Assembly: GCF_963678975.1 (NCBI RefSeq)
Contig: NC_089276.1
Span: 18,481,272-18,545,271, forward strand
DNA: 64,000 nucleotides
Direction of reading: 5' to 3'
Source: Dysidea avara
Taxonomy: Eukaryota > Porifera > Demospongiae > Dictyoceratida > Dysideidae
Each line of letters opens with the position of its first letter. The stretch's first letter is position 1. The position numbers and the translations under genes are program-made. The notes beneath the pieces were generated by a model, which made no database searches, was not told the DNA's origin, and worked only from the letters and a program-made list of their open reading frames with translations. Shown here piece by piece: positions 1-10,520 of this stretch.

Positions 1-714
1 GTTATATTATTTTACATAAAAAAGGAATTGGAAGTAGCAGTCTTGTGCCCAGCTCCTGAGTCACAGCATATGGGCAGCTGGTGATGAGACTATGTAAGAT
101 AAATTATATCTTGCCAATGGTTGGGTCATCAGGCACTGAACAGATCCAGAAATATCAAAGGGGGTGCTGGTCCATATTGATCTTTTTAACAAGTTTTGAA
201 GAGTCCTAAGGCTCATGTTACCTCTATAAATCCTTCCTTGAGAGATGAATGCAAGCTTTATCAATTGTTGTGCTGTGCCATTACACTATATCACTCACTC
301 ATTTTATCCTGCCACACTAAATGGTGTGTTAGGATCCTGCTTGCAGAAGTCAAAATTTTACAGGGGGGTTCCTGAACCCCCCCGGAACCCCCCTCCCTAC
401 GCCCCTGCTAAGGTGCTAAAATAAACACTTAGACATATAGGTTGTGAATGTTTGAGGCATCTTTTCGTGCAGTTGAAATGTATTCTGTAAAAAAATAATC
501 CCCACATTGCAAAAATGATTATTTAGTGATGCTTAGTAACTGAACTATGCAATGCTGACTCACTCATTTCTTTTTACTTCACAACAATGCCCCTAACTAA
601 ATCAACATGTTTAATTCAAACCCTCTATGCAAAACTTTAAGCAGCTCTAATTCAAACCCACAATGCAAACTTTAAGTATCTCTATATAAATAATCAAAGG
701 GAACTGATGCTTTG
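1..714. other. Non-coding DNA with one transposon tip
   Basis: I see no gene here. Positions 365-412 form a C/G-rich block that ends in CTACGCCCCTG. That is the reverse complement of the CAGGGGCGTA tip of short DNA transposons seen elsewhere in this window, for example at 37230. The matching left end was not found, so this is probably the right end of a decayed MITE. The rest is AT-rich sequence without recognisable coding content. Confidence 0.4.
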
Positions 715-717
715 TAG

Positions 718-858
718 CTGCCTCAGCATCAAAGGCAGTTGTTGTCAGGGCTATATCATGATATTGCCCTAACCACAGGGCGATATCTAGATATCGCCCT
801 GTGGTCAGGGAAATATGTGATATATAACCCTGTGGTTTCCTTTGATCTGAGGTGTCAA
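718..858. repeat. Nested palindromic repeat cluster
   Basis: Three palindromic units of about 28-34 bp stand next to each other. The central one (772-805) is a perfect 17+17 palindrome centred on ATATCTAGATAT and bounded by CAGGGCG and CGCCCTG. The flanking units (746-770 and 804-831) are imperfect versions sharing CAGGG/CCCTG ends. Outer arms CCTCAGCATCAAAGG and CCTTTGATCTGAGG enclose the cluster, so the whole stretch could fold on itself. No gene lies in it. Confidence 0.7.
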
Positions 859-1004
859 AGTGGTATATATGAAGTTAGTGCATCTTTATAAGCAAAGAGT
901 GTTTACAAGACATGAAAACATTTCAACATAGAAATATTGTATGGTAATTGCACAATTAGTTCAGCAAAAAAATGACCCGCAGCTAGGAACCAGAAATATA
1001 TAAT

Positions 1005-1200
1005 TGTAAAGTAGCTGAGAACTGGGACTGTAATAAGTAACTGGTGATGATGCGTGATGATGCAACCCTGATGTAATTGAAACCTTATAGAAACAATAAA
1101 CAATTACTAGTATAAAAAACACTGATTTTGTAAATTTATTGCTGCTGCATATTGATGTGCTGATTCTTTTAATGCTGGATAAATGAAGTGCTGATTCACA
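1005..1200 (+). repeat. 5' LTR of the Gypsy element
   Basis: 196 bp, beginning TGTAAAGTAG and ending CTGATTCACA, so bounded by TG..CA. It contains a possible TATA box (TATAAAA, 1121-1127). A poly(A)-type signal AATAAA (1095-1100) lies just upstream of it. Identical by eye to the copy at 7712-7907. Confidence 0.95.
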
Positions 1201-1201
1201 G

Positions 1202-1219
1202 TGGAGGTCCTACCGAGAT
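1202..1219 (+). promoter_or_regulatory. Primer binding site, tRNA-Gln type
   Basis: The 18 bases TGGAGGTCCTACCGAGAT start one base after the 5' LTR. Their complement is the 3' end of a tRNA with U73 before CCA, and it matches the 3' arm known for animal tRNA-Gln. It would prime minus-strand DNA synthesis. The tRNA identity rests on my memory of tRNA-Gln genes. Confidence 0.75.
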
Positions 1220-1405
1220 CTTGCAGGCTTACTTTGTGTAGTAATTGGCAAGAAACTGAACTCTTGGCTTTAGCAAGAAGGACAGGGAGGAAAAGGTCAA
1301 CAAGACAGGTACTGCTGGTATAACATACAGCTTACTGTGAAGAGACAACTCCCATGAACTTTTGGCTTTTTGGCTTTCAGTGTAGGAGAATTTCTTTTAG
1401 TGAGA

Positions 1406-4400
1406 ATGGACAATACAGTTGGAACAGTGAAAGGGACAGCCTACCCTTTAAGCTCGAAAAGGCTAAAACTCCAGCACATTCAGCACTTGGCAAGAGCCCT
1501 TGACTTGCCAGCAGCAGCCCCAAGAAGTGACCTTGAAGTAATGATTACTGGAAGGATAGCAGAAACCCGTGGTGAAGAAGCACAAGTTCAAGTCATTATT
1601 TCCCTGACTGAGGAAGGAGAACTAGTTTCACTGAGAGACATGGAGGGTACATTTTTGATTGCTCCACCACTGCCAGCCTTGCCTAGTAGAGGATCTAGCA
1701 GAGTATCCAGAAGGGCATCTAGTATGGCTTCCAGTATGGTGTCTACTTCTAGCGAGGAGCTTGAAGATTTGGACATAGCAAAGGACTTGGAGAGTCTAGC
1801 AATTGAGGTAACCCAATTACGTAATCTTCTTCAAGTGAGAGAGGAAGAGAGTGGAGCTTTAAGTGCCAAACTCGAGTTAATGAGAGGTGAAATAGATGAT
1901 CTGAAGGCTGAGCTCAGTATCGCCCAGGATAGGATCCTGGAACTCTGGCAGGAAAACTGTGAGCAACTAATACAGTACGATAATGCTATGTCCGAGAAAG
2001 ATAAGGAGCTGCAACTTCTGAGGGAACAGTTGCAAGTGAGAGAGCTGGAGCTAGCCAGGTTGAAACTGTCGAGTTTGGAGAGGCCAGAAATTCTGAGTGA
2101 TACTGCTAAACTTCTCAAGGAGGAGTCAGTGAGTTTACTTGATGGTAAAAGTGTTTCTTTTCCTACAGGAATTGCTCGAGACAACCTACCTGGAGGAGGT
2201 CTCCAGAGAAGCCCTGATGTTAATTTTACTTGTTATCCAACTACTATGGCTTCAACAACACCAGAGCAACACAGAGGTCAGACCTTTGTACCTGTAGCAC
2301 CACTAACAACAACAACAACAACATCCTTACCTTTGGGACATGTGACAACAACATCAGCTGATATTTTACCTGTCACAACAAGAGCAGCCACATCTAATCC
2401 TTTCCAACAGCTATGGCCATTACCTACCAGCTGCATACCAACAACAACCCAGGGACAGTTGAACAAACGTGAACGGAGTGGTTTTCTAGGAAGTGCTTAT
2501 GAGCAGAGCTTACCTTCAACTGGTCAAGAGGTAACCAATATAAGTGCATCGTTATCTGATGCCCTTTCTGTCAGCAGACCTATAAACTCTATTGGAATTG
2601 CTAACTGTAGTAAGCCGGCTACCGACAGTCAGACTTATTCTCGCCGAGGGAAAGCACCCCCAATAGATCCTTTCAATGCTGAAGAGGTCACAGTAACTTT
2701 TGAGGATTGGCTACTGACACTAGAGAGAGCAGCCCAGTGGAATGAGTGGACCACTGAAGAGACACTGATGCAGCTGGCTGGCTACTTGAGAGGAAGAGCA
2801 GCGCAACAGTGGAAACTACTACAGCCAGAGAAGAAGAGGACATACCAAGCTGCCATAGCTGCTCTGAAGGAGAGGTTAGACCCGGGAAATCATACTTTGG
2901 CAGCTCTTGATTTCCGTCACATTTCACAGCACATAAATGAATCTGTTTCAGATTTCATAGGTCGACTAGAACAGGTGTTCCAGACTGGATTTGGGCGTGA
3001 ACAACTTTCCAATGAGACAAGGGAGATGTTACTCTTTGGGCAACTACAGGAGGGCCTACTCTACACTTTGATGGAGGCACCATCTGTGTCTGGTGCCCAG
3101 AACTACAAGGAGCTTTGTTTAGCAGCCAAGAGAGAGGAGAGGAGGCTCAATGAGCTTAAGAAGAAGCAGCATTACTTGAAGAATGCTAAGCAATCGATCA
3201 TTGGCTCAACCTACAAGCAGCCTACAACCTCACGAAGCTGGCACTGGAAGCCAGGGAACAGGTCGCAGAAAGATAGTAGCAGCCCAGTCTTACAGCAGAA
3301 ACAACGAAGATGTTACATTTGTGATAGCCCAAATCACTTGGCTTGGCAATGTCAACAGCCAAAGACCGAGAGCTCTGGTAAGAAGTCAACACAGACTAAA
3401 TCATCTAGTTCTAGACCTGGTGCTAATGTAATTCGAGCTACTCCTCACAGTCACCCTAAGTGTGGATCCCGTAGTGTGGAAGTCAACATTGAAGGAATTC
3501 CCATAACTGGTGTTATAGATACTGGATCCGATATCACAATACTAAGAGGAGATCAATTCTACAACATAGTTTCAAAAGCTGGCTTGAATGTACAAGATCT
3601 TGAAGTTGCTGAACAGATTAGAGCCTGCACTTATGACCAGAAACCAATACGACTAGATGGACAGATGAAGATGAGTCTTAGTTTTAGTGAGAAGGCAATT
3701 GTTACTACTGTTTATATCAAGCTAGTTGCACCTGACGAATTACTATTGTCAGAAGAAGTTTGTCACCTCTTGGGAATTGTGAGTTATCACCCCAGTGTGA
3801 AGTCAGCTGAGAGGTGTCAGCCTACTAGTGAAGAGAAACCTCTGAAAGAAAAGAAGGAATTCCCAATTAGCATTAATGAAGCCTCAATTTCTGATCAGAG
3901 TAGCTGTGATTCTACTAGTGATAAGATTCCAGTAGTAGATATGAATCAGTCTTCTGATACTCCAGCTATTCATGTTCTGCCCGATGCTAAGGAAAGTGAG
4001 TCAAAATTGATAAGTAGTGATGGATACCCACCTTCGAATGATGTTGGCGATATTTCTAAAACTCAGCCTGCACGAGTGAAACTGATTACTGCTGTTCGAC
4101 TACCAGCTTATTATTCAGCAGCTGTACCAGTGGAGGTTGAAGCAGTGAGAGGACATGTTCTGATAGAGTCAGAATACTTACCTGATGATTGTTTGAGCAT
4201 TGATGATTCTCTGGTGAATGTTAATCAAGAGGGACGAACCACTGTAATAGTTTCCAACAACAGCAAAACACCTTATCAACTGAAGAGTAGTATCAAGCTT
4301 GCATGTGCTAGTGAGGTGGAGGTGGAATCAACTATAGAGAAGAGTCAATTGTCAGACCAGAAGTGTTGCTTTGAAGATGATGCTACTATTTCTGATGTTT

Positions 4401-7400
4401 CTTCACCTAGTATGCCAGAGTCGTTACAACCAGCTTCTGGACAGTCGAACGTATGGACTATAAATACATTGTCCAATAACCATCTTAGCTCTAATGAGCA
4501 TATACGATGGAGACAGCAACAGCTTAGAGGAATCTTAATAAAGTCTAACAGAGAGCTATCTGATGATAAGTCCACGCAGTTGAGTAAGATTTTATCTGAG
4601 TACCATGATGTATTCAGCCTGAGTGATGATGAAAGGGGAGAGACTGATTTAGTCGAGTTCAAAATTGACACTGGAGATTCACAGCCAAGGAAGCAACCAG
4701 TCAGAAGAGTCCCTTTTGGGGCTCGGCAAGAGATAGCCGATCAACTTAATAAGATGCAGCAAAACAATGTGATCCAGCCATCTGAAAGTCCATGGGCAAG
4801 CCCCGTCGTATTAGTGAGGAAAAGAGATGGAACACTTAGGTTCTGTGTGGATTATAGAGCTCTGAATTCACTAACAAAGCCAGATCTTTTTCCACTTCCA
4901 AGAATTAATGACCTGCTTGACCAACTGGGGAAATCAAAGTATTTTAGTACATTAGATCTCAAGTCTGGATACTGGCAGATTAAAGTTAGTGATGACAGCC
5001 AGGAGAAGACCGCATTTATCACTCATAAGGGCTTGTTTGAGTTCCGAGTGATGCCATTCGGGGTTACCAATGCCCCAGCAGTCTTTCAACGTTTGATGCA
5101 GCGAGTGTTGTCCGGATTACAGACATCATCTACAGTTGAATTTGTCTCTGTTTACTTGGATGATGTGATAGTGTTTTCTGAGACTCTGCAAGATCACATC
5201 AAACATCTTCGAGCTGTGTTTGATCGACTAAGGAAAGCTGGACTGATGCTCAACCCTAGTAAATGCAAGTTATTGAGCAAGGAGGTTGAATATCTGGGAC
5301 ATATTGTGACACCTTGTGGACTCCAGCCCAATAATCGTAACTTGGAAGCTGTGAGAAATTTTCCTCAACCCACCACCTTGAAACAGTTGAGACAGTTCCT
5401 TGGTTTGACTTTGTACTATCGAAGGTTTATTCCTGGCTATGCTAAAGTAGCCCATCCACTTCATGCCCTCACTAGGAAAGGAGCAGTGTTTAGCTGGTCA
5501 GCAGAATGTGAAGTGGCATTTGAATCCTTGAGAGTGAAACTGTCCTCTTCACCACTGCTTGCTTACCCTGACTTTACCAAGGACTTCACACTGGAGACTG
5601 ATGCAAGCAAACTGGGACTGGGTGCCATACTATCGCAATATCAAGATGATCTGAAGCTACATCCTGTTGCTTATGCCAGCAGATCCATATCCAATGCTGA
5701 AGCAAATTATGCCATAACCGATCTAGAGACCCTTGCAGTAGTATGGGCTGTTACCCATTTCCGCTACTATCTGTATGGTCATAATGTTATTGTTTTTACA
5801 GATCATGCTGCAGTCAGAGCCATTCTTGGTGCACCAAACCTCACTGGAAGACACGCGAGATGGTGGAGTAAAGTCTATGGTAGCGGCATCAAGCACATTG
5901 ACATAATTCATCGGTCAGGTAAAAAGAACCCACATGCTGATTGTCTCTCTAGACAGCCGGTCATGGCTGCACCCTCAGATAAAGATAGTAACACTGAGGT
6001 ACAAGTTGCAGCCATCTCTTGTGAGCTACCAGCCACTATCAGTGATGTGCTACAAGAGGAACCCAGAGAAGCGGAGCATAATAGTACTGCATTTTGTGAT
6101 GAGCAGATGAAAGATCCAGAACTGAGTTCAATTATTCTCTACCTAAGAGATGGAACACTACCAGGAGATGCTACTCTGGCCAAGAAAATAGTAGCTGAGT
6201 CAACTCTGTATGCTTTGTGTAACAATGTGCTATACTTTGTAGGTCCCAAGCAGACTGAGATTTCACGAGTGGTGGTGCCACAGCATTTGCGTCATAGAAT
6301 AATGCAGGAACACCATGATGGACCATTGGCTGGTCACTTCTCAGGACCCAAGTTGTACAAGAGTGTGATACGGTGTTGGTGGTGGCCACATATGTATACT
6401 GATGTGATGAAGTATGCTGACAACTGTCCACAGTGTGCCATAGTAGAAGGTACAGGAAGGAGACAGAAACCACTACTACAACCCATTGCTACTGAGCGTC
6501 CCTTCCAAATACTTGGAGTAGACATCATGGAACTACCTGTCACCACTAGAGGGAACCGTTATGTGATTGTTTTTCAAGATCTGTTTACCAAGTGGCCCAT
6601 GGTCTTCCCTGCTCCAGACCAGAAGACAGAGCGTATAGCAAGATTACTGGTTGAAGAAATAGTCCCATGTTTTGGTGTACCTGAAGCTGTTTTGTCTGAT
6701 AGAGGAACCAACTTGTTATCGTATCTTATGAAAGATGTCTGTAGAATGCTTGGAATAGAGAAGTTAAACACTACAGCAAATCACCCACAGTGTAATGGGG
6801 CCATAGAAAGATTTAACAGAACCCTCAAGACCATGTTGAGGAAGCACGCAGCTAAGTTCGGGATGCAGTGGGACCAGTATCTCAGTGGAGTTTTATGGGC
6901 TTATCGTAACACCCCTCACAGTTCCACAGGGGAGAAGCCATCATTTTTGTTGTATGGCTTTGATTGTCGCACTCCCACTGAAGCTGCGTTACTGCCAACC
7001 AGATCACTGAAGGCTACCAATCTGAATGATTATCGGGAACAGATGGTACTGTCCCTATCAACTGCTAGGAACCTAGCTAAAGAAGCTAACAAGATCTCTC
7101 AGAAGCGGTACAAGACCCAATATGACAAATTAGCTAAACCATCTAAATCCAAAGTTGGAGATTGGGTATTAATCTACTTTTCTCAAGATGAGACGGGAAA
7201 AAACAGGAAACTCTCTCAGCCTTGGCATGGACCATACCGGATAGTGTCCCAAGATGACCCAGATGTTGTAGTGACCAAGATTTATTTCCCTGATGATCCG
7301 GCCATTCAAGTCCATCAATCCAGAGTACAACCTTGTCCTCCATCCTTACCAACAGGCTTCTTCTGGTATGGGAACAAGCGATCAAAACCTGGTAGACCAC

Positions 7401-7711
7401 CAAAGAAAGTGCTGAAGCAATTGGAGAACCTGGACGCTGAAATGAAACATCAATCAACACCCGGACCAAAGATCATGGACAGAGAGTCACTACCAGAGCC
7501 AACAGCCACAGGAACTTTTCCAGCAGAGTCATTACCAGAGCCATCACAGACTAGTTCAACTAATCCAGCAGAAGTTCCACCAACAAGTGCTTCCCAAGTT
7601 AAGGAAGTCACATCAACAGATACAACCAATGATGAGCACCGATATTTTCTAAGAAGTCGAAAGAAGCCTAGTGCAGAAGCTCGGGTCGAGCTTATACCGG
7701 CGAGGAGATGA
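1406..7711 (+). CDS. Gag-Pol polyprotein of Ty3/Gypsy retrotransposon
   Basis: Encodes the particle and replication enzymes of the LTR element. I chose ATG 1406 (2101 aa); the frame is open back to a TTG at 1370, but no in-frame ATG lies upstream. Domains in order, by approximate residue: a heptad-like coiled coil (about 125-230), S/T-rich linker, Gag region (about 430-590), and a CX2CX4HX4C zinc knuckle (from 636). Next come an aspartic protease DTGSD at 705, a long S/T-rich spacer to about 1085, reverse transcriptase with YLDD at 1250-1253, and RNase H with its first Asp at 1399. The integrase has an HHCC finger and catalytic D1706, D1765, E1801 (a DD35E spacing), followed by a GPY-type module around the motif HGPYRI. 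There is no chromodomain or env. All catalytic residues I could check are present, so the element is probably competent. The coiled coil ahead of Gag and the spacer of about 350-400 aa are unusual. Confidence 0.95.
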   Translation: MDNTVGTVKGTAYPLSSKRLKLQHIQHLARALDLPAAAPRSDLEVMITGRIAETRGEEAQVQVIISLTEEGELVSLRDMEGTFLIAPPLPALPSRGSSRVSRRASSMASSMVSTSSEELEDLDIAKDLESLAIEVTQLRNLLQVREEESGALSAKLELMRGEIDDLKAELSIAQDRILELWQENCEQLIQYDNAMSEKDKELQLLREQLQVRELELARLKLSSLERPEILSDTAKLLKEESVSLLDGKSVSFPTGIARDNLPGGGLQRSPDVNFTCYPTTMASTTPEQHRGQTFVPVAPLTTTTTTSLPLGHVTTTSADILPVTTRAATSNPFQQLWPLPTSCIPTTTQGQLNKRERSGFLGSAYEQSLPSTGQEVTNISASLSDALSVSRPINSIGIANCSKPATDSQTYSRRGKAPPIDPFNAEEVTVTFEDWLLTLERAAQWNEWTTEETLMQLAGYLRGRAAQQWKLLQPEKKRTYQAAIAALKERLDPGNHTLAALDFRHISQHINESVSDFIGRLEQVFQTGFGREQLSNETREMLLFGQLQEGLLYTLMEAPSVSGAQNYKELCLAAKREERRLNELKKKQHYLKNAKQSIIGSTYKQPTTSRSWHWKPGNRSQKDSSSPVLQQKQRRCYICDSPNHLAWQCQQPKTESSGKKSTQTKSSSSRPGANVIRATPHSHPKCGSRSVEVNIEGIPITGVIDTGSDITILRGDQFYNIVSKAGLNVQDLEVAEQIRACTYDQKPIRLDGQMKMSLSFSEKAIVTTVYIKLVAPDELLLSEEVCHLLGIVSYHPSVKSAERCQPTSEEKPLKEKKEFPISINEASISDQSSCDSTSDKIPVVDMNQSSDTPAIHVLPDAKESESKLISSDGYPPSNDVGDISKTQPARVKLITAVRLPAYYSAAVPVEVEAVRGHVLIESEYLPDDCLSIDDSLVNVNQEGRTTVIVSNNSKTPYQLKSSIKLACASEVEVESTIEKSQLSDQKCCFEDDATISDVSSPSMPESLQPASGQSNVWTINTLSNNHLSSNEHIRWRQQQLRGILIKSNRELSDDKSTQLSKILSEYHDVFSLSDDERGETDLVEFKIDTGDSQPRKQPVRRVPFGARQEIADQLNKMQQNNVIQPSESPWASPVVLVRKRDGTLRFCVDYRALNSLTKPDLFPLPRINDLLDQLGKSKYFSTLDLKSGYWQIKVSDDSQEKTAFITHKGLFEFRVMPFGVTNAPAVFQRLMQRVLSGLQTSSTVEFVSVYLDDVIVFSETLQDHIKHLRAVFDRLRKAGLMLNPSKCKLLSKEVEYLGHIVTPCGLQPNNRNLEAVRNFPQPTTLKQLRQFLGLTLYYRRFIPGYAKVAHPLHALTRKGAVFSWSAECEVAFESLRVKLSSSPLLAYPDFTKDFTLETDASKLGLGAILSQYQDDLKLHPVAYASRSISNAEANYAITDLETLAVVWAVTHFRYYLYGHNVIVFTDHAAVRAILGAPNLTGRHARWWSKVYGSGIKHIDIIHRSGKKNPHADCLSRQPVMAAPSDKDSNTEVQVAAISCELPATISDVLQEEPREAEHNSTAFCDEQMKDPELSSIILYLRDGTLPGDATLAKKIVAESTLYALCNNVLYFVGPKQTEISRVVVPQHLRHRIMQEHHDGPLAGHFSGPKLYKSVIRCWWWPHMYTDVMKYADNCPQCAIVEGTGRRQKPLLQPIATERPFQILGVDIMELPVTTRGNRYVIVFQDLFTKWPMVFPAPDQKTERIARLLVEEIVPCFGVPEAVLSDRGTNLLSYLMKDVCRMLGIEKLNTTANHPQCNGAIERFNRTLKTMLRKHAAKFGMQWDQYLSGVLWAYRNTPHSSTGEKPSFLLYGFDCRTPTEAALLPTRSLKATNLNDYREQMVLSLSTARNLAKEANKISQKRYKTQYDKLAKPSKSKVGDWVLIYFSQDETGKNRKLSQPWHGPYRIVSQDDPDVVVTKIYFPDDPAIQVHQSRVQPCPPSLPTGFFWYGNKRSKPGRPPKKVLKQLENLDAEMKHQSTPGPKIMDRESLPEPTATGTFPAESLPEPSQTSSTNPAEVPPTSASQVKEVTSTDTTNDEHRYFLRSRKKPSAEARVELIPARR
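7702..7711 (+). promoter_or_regulatory. Polypurine-tract-like site next to 3' LTR
   Basis: The bases GAGGAGATGA directly precede the 3' LTR, where plus-strand priming is expected. The run is short and broken by one T. It also overlaps the stop codon of gag-pol, so this call rests mainly on position. Confidence 0.4.
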
Positions 7712-7907
7712 TGTAAAGTAGCTGAGAACTGGGACTGTAATAAGTAACTGGTGATGATGCGTGATGATGCAACCCTGATGTAATTGAAACCTTATAGAAA
7801 CAATAAACAATTACTAGTATAAAAAACACTGATTTTGTAAATTTATTGCTGCTGCATATTGATGTGCTGATTCTTTTAATGCTGGATAAATGAAGTGCTG
7901 ATTCACA
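7712..7907 (+). repeat. 3' LTR of the Gypsy element
   Basis: 196 bp, identical by eye to 1005-1200. It starts on the base after the gag-pol stop codon and is followed by the TAAT target duplication. It carries the same AATAAA and TATAAAA signals. Confidence 0.95.
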
Positions 7908-7911
7908 TAAT

Positions 7912-8683
7912 TAGCCTTTTGTGGCCTAACCATTGTATAAGTGTGATGCAGGATTACTGCTATACAGTACGTGACTGATATTACACTGAGTTTATCCAGA
8001 AAATGCATAGCCACAATGAACTCAGGGGTGTGGACCCTTCAGAATTTTTTTATAGTGTTGCCTCATTGAACATAACTCGTATATATAGGCACCTGAGACA
8101 TAATTCAAACATTCTTGATGCAGTTTATGACTGTATATATATATATAATATATGTCTCTAGCAAAGTTCTACCCATATAGGCATAACACAAGGGACACTA
8201 GGTGGGTTAGAGCCCCCTCTACATTTAGAGTGAGATACTCTAATAGAACAGTCATTTATTCTAATTAAACAGTCAAGAGTAGCATAATTATAAAACATTG
8301 TTTGTCAGTTTAAACAACTATATATAATGGTGAAATGCTTGCCACAGATCTCACTGGAAAATGGCTAGTGAAATTCACCAAAAATTAGTGAAATCACTAG
8401 CTAAAATTAGTGATGGTCACTGGAATTTATTCCCTCACTACTTGCCAGTCACTGTTCTTCACTTTGATGATGTCTTGTGCTTTTCTACTACAAGTAACAT
8501 CAAGATGAGTCCAACTGTTAGACTCTGCAAGATCATCATATACAGTAAACACTATCATAATATTGTACTTCAGCTGAAATAAAACAAGAATACTAGTACT
8601 GCTACGTATAGCTGTAGCCTCATTGTCTTTTTGTCGGATATTGCCATGAACTTCATGAAGTAGAGTTGAGAGCTTTGACGCAG
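7912..8683. other. Non-coding DNA with one paired-motif site
   Basis: AT-rich sequence without a recognisable gene. A short open frame from 8361 is built of the repeated phrase AAATTAGTGA and is not convincing. At 8236-8275 there is one pair of the CTCTAATAGA-CAGTCA motif that recurs through the window. Confidence 0.5.
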
Positions 8684-10408
8684 TGTGTTTACAGTAAATA
8701 CACACCTTCACGTTGGATGTGCTTGCATTGGATGTCACATTATGCTGTTCCCAAATAACCAACACAAGAAACATTGCAATTGCTTAAAAGTTGATCCCAA
8801 GTTCCAGCATTTAGTTCTCTATAGTCCACTGCAGATCAGTAAATAACATGTATTAAAAATTACAGTGTAATCAGGGCAATAAAGTCCTGCATGTAGGGCA
8901 GATACCAGTGCTACTATACAATATTTTACCATGCAGTAACAAAAGGTTGACAGCAGAAACAGATAGATTTCATCTTTCTCTACCACTTCTGTAAAACATA
9001 TATAGACACTACTTCACCTTATGTGCCACACTAAAAGTGCAGAGGATAGTTTTTATTATATAATAATTATGATGACATCACACACATTAAAAAACAATAA
9101 TAAACTGTATTCAACCAGAATTACATTCATTGTAGATGCAACAAAATTGACAGTAACAGCAGTGGGTACATCAGAATATTGCAGCAAATTGATGTGAAAC
9201 CCTACATGGTTGATATTACGTGCCAAACACTGTTTTTTTCAAAAGTTATGCATGACCTTGCATGATATAAAACAATTCCTGACAACACAACAAATGGCTC
9301 ACTACTTGAATGCATCACTTGAACACCAGGGTGGCTGTAACACACAATTCGGAACACTCCTATAGTATGTATGCATTGAGCTGGATCCTCAAAAACGTTT
9401 AATAACTCATGGATGCAATTACACATGTTCTTGATATTTGGCTCATTGTATAATACTGCTTGACCTGCTAAAAATATTTCACAATCTTTTTGTGCAAATG
9501 CCTGACACAATATTTATGGCCAATCAAAATTTTCACCATACATTTCCTGTGGGGAAGCCATAAATGCACCATCCATTTTGGCACTTTCCCAAACTTCTAA
9601 TGGAGGAGCCAAACCATGCACACATGACTGAAGTGCCTGTATCATCTATATATAAGCTCCTTCAAAACATAATGCATCTCAATCAGATGGTGATCTTTGG
9701 ATTATACTAAACACACAAATTATATATATATTACAGAACTTTTACACTTCAAAATTTTTGACTATTCACAATTCTCGATCCTTTCCACTAGCTCCTTATG
9801 TATCTCCACTTCTTTAATTTCCTATTTTGCTGTATTGGCATTTGTGTGGGTGTTTTATACATGATAGCAACTGTTGGTAGCTATTCATGTTCTTCACTGA
9901 ATCTGTCCAAATAGTATGCCATCTACAAAGCAAAATTCACTGTAAATTGTCAGTGCTGGCATTATAGCTAAATATTCATCACCAACGTTACACATAACTA
10001 AGGGGGCATCTCCAAACTGATTTTGTTACGGTTAACGTCATAATGACGCTAACTTCAGACCCCCCTCCCTCCTCCTTAACGTCACACTGTGAAAACAATG
10101 CACTGGCAATAGAAGCACTGACAAAACGCTTTATTCTTTACCTGAAAACATAGTCTACAAGCAGTATAGCTGCTTAATCACATCACTTTCTCTATTCCTA
10201 GCTGTTTACACTATAATTGCTTTAATAAAAGCTAATAACGTCATGCACTGAACTCCCCTCCCCCCTTAACGTCATTATGACGTTAAGCGTACCAAAATCA
10301 ATTTGGAGATGCCCCCTAATGCTGGCCTGCTTTGGAGACACTTTATTATGGCACGTCTCTGAACTTTGTCTACTATTTCCATATCTTTGGCCAGGTACGG
10401 GTTCCAAA
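8684..10408 (-). repeat. Dispersed repeat, copy A (retroelement-like)
   Basis: Matches 13443-16487 almost base for base outside later insertions. Read on the minus strand, the right end encodes a stretch like the C-terminal part of LINE reverse transcriptases (WNPYLAKDMEIVDKVQRRA). Further along, at 9202-9510, is a frame of about 100 aa (starting near CQAFAQKDCEIFLAGQAV) that is conserved in copy B. Stops and indels break the rest. It is either a LINE family I cannot name or a duplicated or retrocopied gene fragment. Copy A is interrupted by a MITE at 10002-10316 that is absent from copy B. Confidence 0.6.
10002..10316. mobile_element. PIF/Harbinger-type MITE
   Basis: A 315-bp insertion with inverted ends GGGGGCATCTCCAAA and TTTGGAGATGCCCCC. 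It is flanked by TAA on both sides (9999-10001 and 10317-10319). The empty site is visible in copy B near 16397, where CATAACTAATG runs uninterrupted. A TAA (TWA) duplication is typical of PIF/Harbinger. It has no coding capacity. Confidence 0.8.
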
Positions 10409-10422
10409 CCAACAACGTGATT

Positions 10423-10475
10423 ATATCATCACGCAAAACGCCTGTTTTCAAACGGGACTGAAATCCCCGGTACTA
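10423..10475 (+). repeat. Half copy of a foldback element
   Basis: ATCATCACGCAAAACGCCTG and the following TTTCAAACGGGACTGAAATC match one arm of the palindromic element at 59565-59692. The copy ends about 45 bp upstream of the start codon of the fibrinogen-related gene, so it may supply 5' UTR or promoter sequence. Confidence 0.6.
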
Positions 10476-10520
10476 AAGTGCCACGCCTTATCCGGGTTGC
10501 AAATGAACGGATGATCACAG

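Larger units (their letters stand above)
1001..7911 (+). mobile_element. Complete Ty3/Gypsy LTR retrotransposon
   Basis: The element is 6,903 bp (1005-7907) and is flanked by a 4-bp target duplication, TAAT, at 1001-1004 and 7908-7911. It has two 196-bp LTRs that I read as identical, a primer binding site one base after the 5' LTR, and one open gag-pol frame whose stop codon abuts the 3' LTR. There is no envelope frame. Identical LTRs plus an intact frame mean a recent insertion, so the locus may be polymorphic. The short LTRs and single fused frame are at the compact end for Gypsy elements. Confidence 0.95.

Noticed and set aside
1370..1408. TTG at 1370 as the start of the Gypsy polyprotein
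   Set aside because: An in-frame ATG follows at 1406, and nothing supports non-ATG initiation in this animal element. The CTTTCAG just before 1381 resembles a splice acceptor but has no partner I could identify.
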